Assembly (NCBI GenBank): GCA_946409855.1
Contig: CAMJXZ010000033.1
Span: forward strand, 1-15,690
DNA length: 15,690 nucleotides
DNA from: an uncultured Clostridia bacterium
Lineage (GTDB): Bacteria > Bacillota > Clostridia > Christensenellales > Aristaeellaceae
Direction: 5' to 3'
The notes below the pieces were generated by a model, which was not told the DNA's origin, did not search any database, and worked only from the letters and a program-made list of their open reading frames with translations. This document shows, one piece after another, positions 13,007 to 15,690 of this stretch. The position numbers and the translations under genes were made by a program. The first letter of the stretch is position 1, and every line of letters starts with the position of its first letter.

Positions 13007-13846
13007 ATGAACATCGGCATCCGTCTGCATGACACGGCCCCGGGGACGCTCAAAGAACGCCTTCAGTTTGCGAAAGCGCAGGGCTTTTCCTGCGCCCACA
13101 TCGCCCTGGCCATGACGGTAAAAGGTTTTTCCATGGAGGACGCGCCCGGAAAGCTGACGCCGGAATTTGCCGGCACCGTGCGCGGCGCCCTCCGGGAAAC
13201 CCAAATGGACTGCGCCGTGCTGGGGTGCTACCTCAACCTGGCGGACCCAGACCCGGAACGGCGGGCTAGAACCCAGGCTATCTACCGGGCGCACCTGCGC
13301 TTTGCCCCGCTGATCGGTGCGGTGGTGGTGGGCACCGAAACCTACGCAAATCCCGCCTCCCGCTTTGACCGGCCGGCCGCTGAGAGCGAGGAAGCCTTCC
13401 GGCTGTTCGTGGACTGCCTGCGCCCCGTCGTCCGGTACGCGGAGGAAGCGGGGGCCGTGCTGGCGGTGGAGCCGGTGTGGCACCACATCATCTCCACCCC
13501 GGAACGGGCGGAGCGGATGCTGGAAGCGGTGCCCTCCGACCATCTGCGGATCGTCCTGGACGCGGTGAACCTGCTGGGCCCGGATACCGCGCAGCGGGCG
13601 GACGGGATCATCGAAGACGCGATCCGCCGCCTGGGGGACCAGGTGCGCGTGCTGCACATGAAGGATTACGTATTGGCGCCGGACGGCAGCGTCCTCTCCC
13701 AGGCGTGCGGCACAGGCCGGATGCGGTATGAGCGGCTGCTGGCCCTGGCGAAAAAGAACGATCTGCCCATGACGCTGGAGGACACCGTGCCGCAGAACGC
13801 CGAGGCCGCCCGGAAGCATCTGGAAAAAATCGCCCAAGGACTGTAA
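13007..13846 (+). CDS. Sugar phosphate isomerase/epimerase-like TIM-barrel protein
   Basis: The 279-residue protein belongs to the xylose isomerase-like TIM barrel superfamily (AP endonuclease family 2 fold). A metal site is visible as Glu155 ('LAVEPVWHH'), Asp185 ('RIVLDAVNLL'), His217 ('VLHMKDY') and Glu258 ('MTLEDT'). Members isomerise or epimerise sugars, keto-uronates or their phosphates. I do not recognise a specific enzyme. The ATG at 13007 is chosen because AGGAG lies 8 bases upstream; the in-frame GTG at 12944 lies inside the preceding gene. It sits between two acetylesterase genes. Since no kduI-type gene is seen, it might act on 5-keto-4-deoxyuronate or galacturonate, but that is speculation. 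No signal peptide. Confidence 0.85.
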   Translation: MNIGIRLHDTAPGTLKERLQFAKAQGFSCAHIALAMTVKGFSMEDAPGKLTPEFAGTVRGALRETQMDCAVLGCYLNLADPDPERRARTQAIYRAHLRFAPLIGAVVVGTETYANPASRFDRPAAESEEAFRLFVDCLRPVVRYAEEAGAVLAVEPVWHHIISTPERAERMLEAVPSDHLRIVLDAVNLLGPDTAQRADGIIEDAIRRLGDQVRVLHMKDYVLAPDGSVLSQACGTGRMRYERLLALAKKNDLPMTLEDTVPQNAEAARKHLEKIAQGL

Positions 13847-13852
13847 TCGGCT

Positions 13853-14509
13853 ATGAATATCTTTATCTGCGGGGATTCCACCGCCCAGACATACGACCCC
13901 AAGGAAACGCTGATGGTGGGCTGGGGGCAGCTGCTTCAGGACTTTCTGCCGGGCGTCCGGGTGCTGAACCACGCCATGGCGGGCCGAAGCACCAAATCCT
14001 TTCTCGCGGAAGGGCGGCTGCGGCGGCTGGAAGGATTAATCCGCCCCGGTGACCTGGTGCTGATCCAGTTCGCGCACAACGATGAAAGCGATAAACCCGA
14101 GCGCCATACCGAGCCCCGGACGTCCTACACGGAAAACCTGTCCGTGTTTGTGGACTTTGCCCGGCGGCAGAGCGGCGTGCCGGTGCTGCTGACGCCCATC
14201 TGCATGCGGGTGTGGGCAGACGGCGTTTTGCAGGAAACCCACGGGGAATACAAGGACGCCATGCGGGCGCTGGCGCGGAAGGCGGACGTCCCGCTGGTGG
14301 ACGCCTATCAGGACAGCTTCCGGATCGTGGAAGCCGCCGGGGAGGAAGGCAGCAAGGCCTTCTTTATGCACGTGGCGAAGGGGGAAGACCCGCACTATCC
14401 GGACGGGCTCTGCGACAACGCCCATACCCGGAGAGCGGGCGCCCTGCGCTTCGCGGAGCGCATCGCCGGGCGGCTGAGCGGGCAGGGGCTGGTCCCGGAA
14501 ATGCGCTGA
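13853..14509 (+). CDS. rhgT: Rhamnogalacturonan acetylesterase-like SGNH hydrolase (CE12), copy B
   Basis: This 218-residue paralogue of copy A has 'CGDSTAQTY' with nucleophile Ser9, 'GWGQLLQDF' at 23-31, 'AMAGRSTKSF' with Gly44, 'QFAHNDESD' with Asn76 (the usual Gly of GxND is Ala here), and 'DNAHTRRAGA' with Asp188 and His191. It lacks a signal peptide. The two copies align along their length but differ clearly in the C-terminal block, where copy A has 'THFNAYGA'. They may therefore remove acetyl groups from different positions (O-2/O-3) or chain contexts; this is inference. It starts 6 bp after the isomerase stop, with AAGGA inside that gene's end as a distant ribosome binding site. The pattern of two CE12 genes in one locus recalls YesT and YesY in B. 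subtilis. Confidence 0.9.
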   Translation: MNIFICGDSTAQTYDPKETLMVGWGQLLQDFLPGVRVLNHAMAGRSTKSFLAEGRLRRLEGLIRPGDLVLIQFAHNDESDKPERHTEPRTSYTENLSVFVDFARRQSGVPVLLTPICMRVWADGVLQETHGEYKDAMRALARKADVPLVDAYQDSFRIVEAAGEEGSKAFFMHVAKGEDPHYPDGLCDNAHTRRAGALRFAERIAGRLSGQGLVPEMR

Positions 14510-14588
14510 GGGGGCTCCGGCGCCCCGGATGATCTCTGCCCGCCCTGCCGGACATGAATGATGTACCCTCAGCAATGAGAAAATCATC

Positions 14589-15545
14589 GTGAACAAAAGA
14601 GAACGCGTCATCGCCGCTTTTCAGGGGAAAGAAACCGATCATGTGCCGGTGTGCATGTGGCAGCACGTGCCGCCATCTTTCTGGGGGGACGACGACCGCT
14701 TCGCGGCGGAACAGGCCAGGTTTTTCCGGAATACGGACGTGGATTTCATGAAGCTTTCCGGCGATAAATACTTTGGCTGGCCGTCCCCGGCGCTCAAAAA
14801 CATCGAACGGGCGGAGGAACTGTACAATGTCCGGCTGCTGGGCCCGGATCACCCCTTCATCCGGGGGCAGATCGAGCGGGCCAAAAAGGTGGTCGCCGCC
14901 CTGAACGGGGAATGCGTGACGCTGCAGCTGGTCTTTGTGCCTCTTTCCTGCATCCGCCTGGCCATCGGCTATCCCATGATGATGAAGCTGATCCGGGAGA
15001 ACCCGGACGCCATGAAGCACGCCTGCGCCGTGGTGGCGGAGGACCTGAAGGCGCTGGTCCGCGGGCTGATCCGGGAAGCGGGGGTGGACGGCATTTTTTA
15101 CAGCGTGCAGAACGGCGAGGAGAACCGCTTCACCGCGGAGGAATACAGGGACTGGGTGATGCCCGGCGACAGGGCGGTGCTGGATTACGCCAATTCCCTG
15201 AGCGGAATGAACGTCCTGCACTTCTGCGCCTGGGAGGAGATCCCCAACCGCCTGTCCGTCTGGCAGGATTACAAGGCGGCCGCGGTCAGCTGGTCCAGGT
15301 ATTTTGACATCATGGACATCGGGGAGGCGAAAAAGCATTTCGGCTGCACGGTCTGGGGCGGGTTTGACAACCGGCCGGGCTCCCTGCTGTACACAGGCAC
15401 CCGGGAAGAGATCGGGCAGGAGGTCGCCCGCCTGGTCGCTCAGGGAGGAAAAAGCGGCTACATCCTGGGGGCGGACTGCAGCATCCACGGCGAACTGCCC
15501 GAGGAACGCATCCGCTGGGTGGTGGAGGAAGCCCGCAAATACTGA
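14589..15545 (+). CDS. URO-D superfamily protein with MtaA/MtbA-like zinc methyltransferase signature
   Basis: The 318-residue protein has a uroporphyrinogen decarboxylase-type fold signature: 'NKRERVIAAFQGKETDHVPV' at the start and 'WGGFDNRPGSLLYTGTREEI' late. It also carries the zinc site typical of corrinoid:substrate methyltransferases, His211 and Cys213 in 'LHFCAW' and Cys297 in 'GADCSIHGELPEE'. That points away from haem synthesis and towards methyl transfer. No corrinoid-binding partner is in the window. GTG at 14589 is the only standard start after an in-frame stop at 14559-14561; its ribosome binding site is poor. A 79-bp gap separates it from copy B of the acetylesterase, so it could have its own control, though no promoter was recognised. 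It is on the same strand and reads as the last gene of the operon. Function in pectin use is unknown. Confidence 0.82.
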   Translation: MNKRERVIAAFQGKETDHVPVCMWQHVPPSFWGDDDRFAAEQARFFRNTDVDFMKLSGDKYFGWPSPALKNIERAEELYNVRLLGPDHPFIRGQIERAKKVVAALNGECVTLQLVFVPLSCIRLAIGYPMMMKLIRENPDAMKHACAVVAEDLKALVRGLIREAGVDGIFYSVQNGEENRFTAEEYRDWVMPGDRAVLDYANSLSGMNVLHFCAWEEIPNRLSVWQDYKAAAVSWSRYFDIMDIGEAKKHFGCTVWGGFDNRPGSLLYTGTREEIGQEVARLVAQGGKSGYILGADCSIHGELPEERIRWVVEEARKY

Positions 15546-15573
15546 CCGGGCCGCTTGATCCCGGCCGGAGACA

Positions 15574-15690
15574 ATGGGGCTGTTGCACAGCCCAAACGAA
15601 AGGGGAACACAACCGGGGCCTGCCGGCCCGTTCTCGCTGAAAACAGGCCACTGGCCTGTTTTCCGGGCGCTGCGAACCCCAGGCGGCAAA
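15574..15690 (+). other. Hairpin-rich intergenic tail with an open 39-codon frame to the window end
   Basis: After the last gene the sequence contains three consecutive inverted repeats: 7 bp at 15577-15583/15587-15593, 5 bp at 15616-15620/15625-15629, and 11 bp at 15639-15649/15653-15663. A frame from the ATG at 15574 stays open for 39 codons to the last base, and the minus strand is also open here. GGAG lies only three bases before that ATG, too close for a normal start. The palindromic make-up suggests a non-coding repeat rather than a gene, but the end is cut off. Confidence 0.4.
15639..15663 (+). terminator. Possible terminator after the plus-strand operon
   Basis: GAAAACAGGCC and GGCCTGTTTTC form a perfect 11-bp stem with a three-base ACT loop. 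The four T residues are part of the stem, paired with four A residues, so the structure could act weakly in either direction. It is about 95 bp beyond the last stop codon, and no longer T-run follows. Confidence 0.35.

Noticed and set aside
14511..14528. Short GC hairpin after the second acetylesterase gene
   Set aside because: Only about five base pairs and no T-run; not enough to call a terminator.
14554..14592. Twelve-codon frame whose stop codon overlaps the GTG start of the methyltransferase-like gene
   Set aside because: The overlap would suit translational coupling, but there is no ribosome binding site before its ATG and such short frames arise by chance.
1..15690. CRISPR arrays, tRNA or rRNA genes, phage or plasmid functions
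   Set aside because: I looked for regularly spaced repeats, tRNA-like cloverleaf sequence, rRNA-like stretches, integrases, transposases and replication genes and saw none.

Overview
The window looks like part of the chromosome of a high-GC, Gram-positive Clostridia-type gut or rumen bacterium. That assignment is an inference. It rests on strong AGGAGG-type ribosome binding sites, sigma-A style promoters (TTGACA-18-TATAAT), LplB/LplC-type sugar permeases without their own ATPase, LacI/CcpA-style operators and an intracellular pectin-oligosaccharide gene set like the Bacillus subtilis yte/yes/lpl region. The content is a pectin, mainly rhamnogalacturonan-I (RG-I) and homogalacturonan, oligosaccharide utilisation locus.

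Layout. Positions 1-431 are the 3' end of an LplA-like solute-binding protein gene, followed by a rho-independent terminator. At 497-1486 lies a YghZ-type aldo/keto reductase. Positions 1487-1850 hold no convincing gene. They contain a ~298-bp segment bounded by 18-bp near-perfect inverted repeats (MITE-like) and the minus-strand terminator of the next operon. Positions 5534 down to 1851 are a minus-strand operon: LacI regulator, L-rhamnose mutarotase (RhaM), AraC regulator, GH28 glycosidase. Positions 5535-5759 are a divergent control region with two mirrored promoters. Each overlaps one copy of the same 16-bp pseudo-palindrome. Positions 5760-15545 are a ten-gene plus-strand operon: GH105 unsaturated rhamnogalacturonyl hydrolase, two ABC permeases, a solute-binding protein, a CE4-like deacetylase, a PL22 oligogalacturonate lyase, two CE12-like acetylesterases flanking a TIM-barrel isomerase, and a URO-D-superfamily protein with the HxC...C zinc signature of corrinoid methyltransferases. 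Positions 15546-15690 are hairpin-rich.

How it works together (inference). The binding protein and permeases, probably with a shared MsmX-like ATPase encoded elsewhere, import unsaturated and acetylated pectin oligosaccharides. None of the degradative enzymes has a signal peptide, so debranching, deacetylation and depolymerisation appear to be cytoplasmic. The CE12 proteins, and perhaps the CE4 protein, remove acetyl groups. GH28, GH105 and PL22 release rhamnose and (unsaturated) galacturonate, and RhaM interconverts the anomers of rhamnose. The aldo/keto reductase could reduce the L-lactaldehyde made in rhamnose catabolism. The core rhamnose genes (rhaA/B/D) and kduI/kduD/kdgK/kdgA are not in the window. 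The isomerase and the methyltransferase-like gene are the least explained members.
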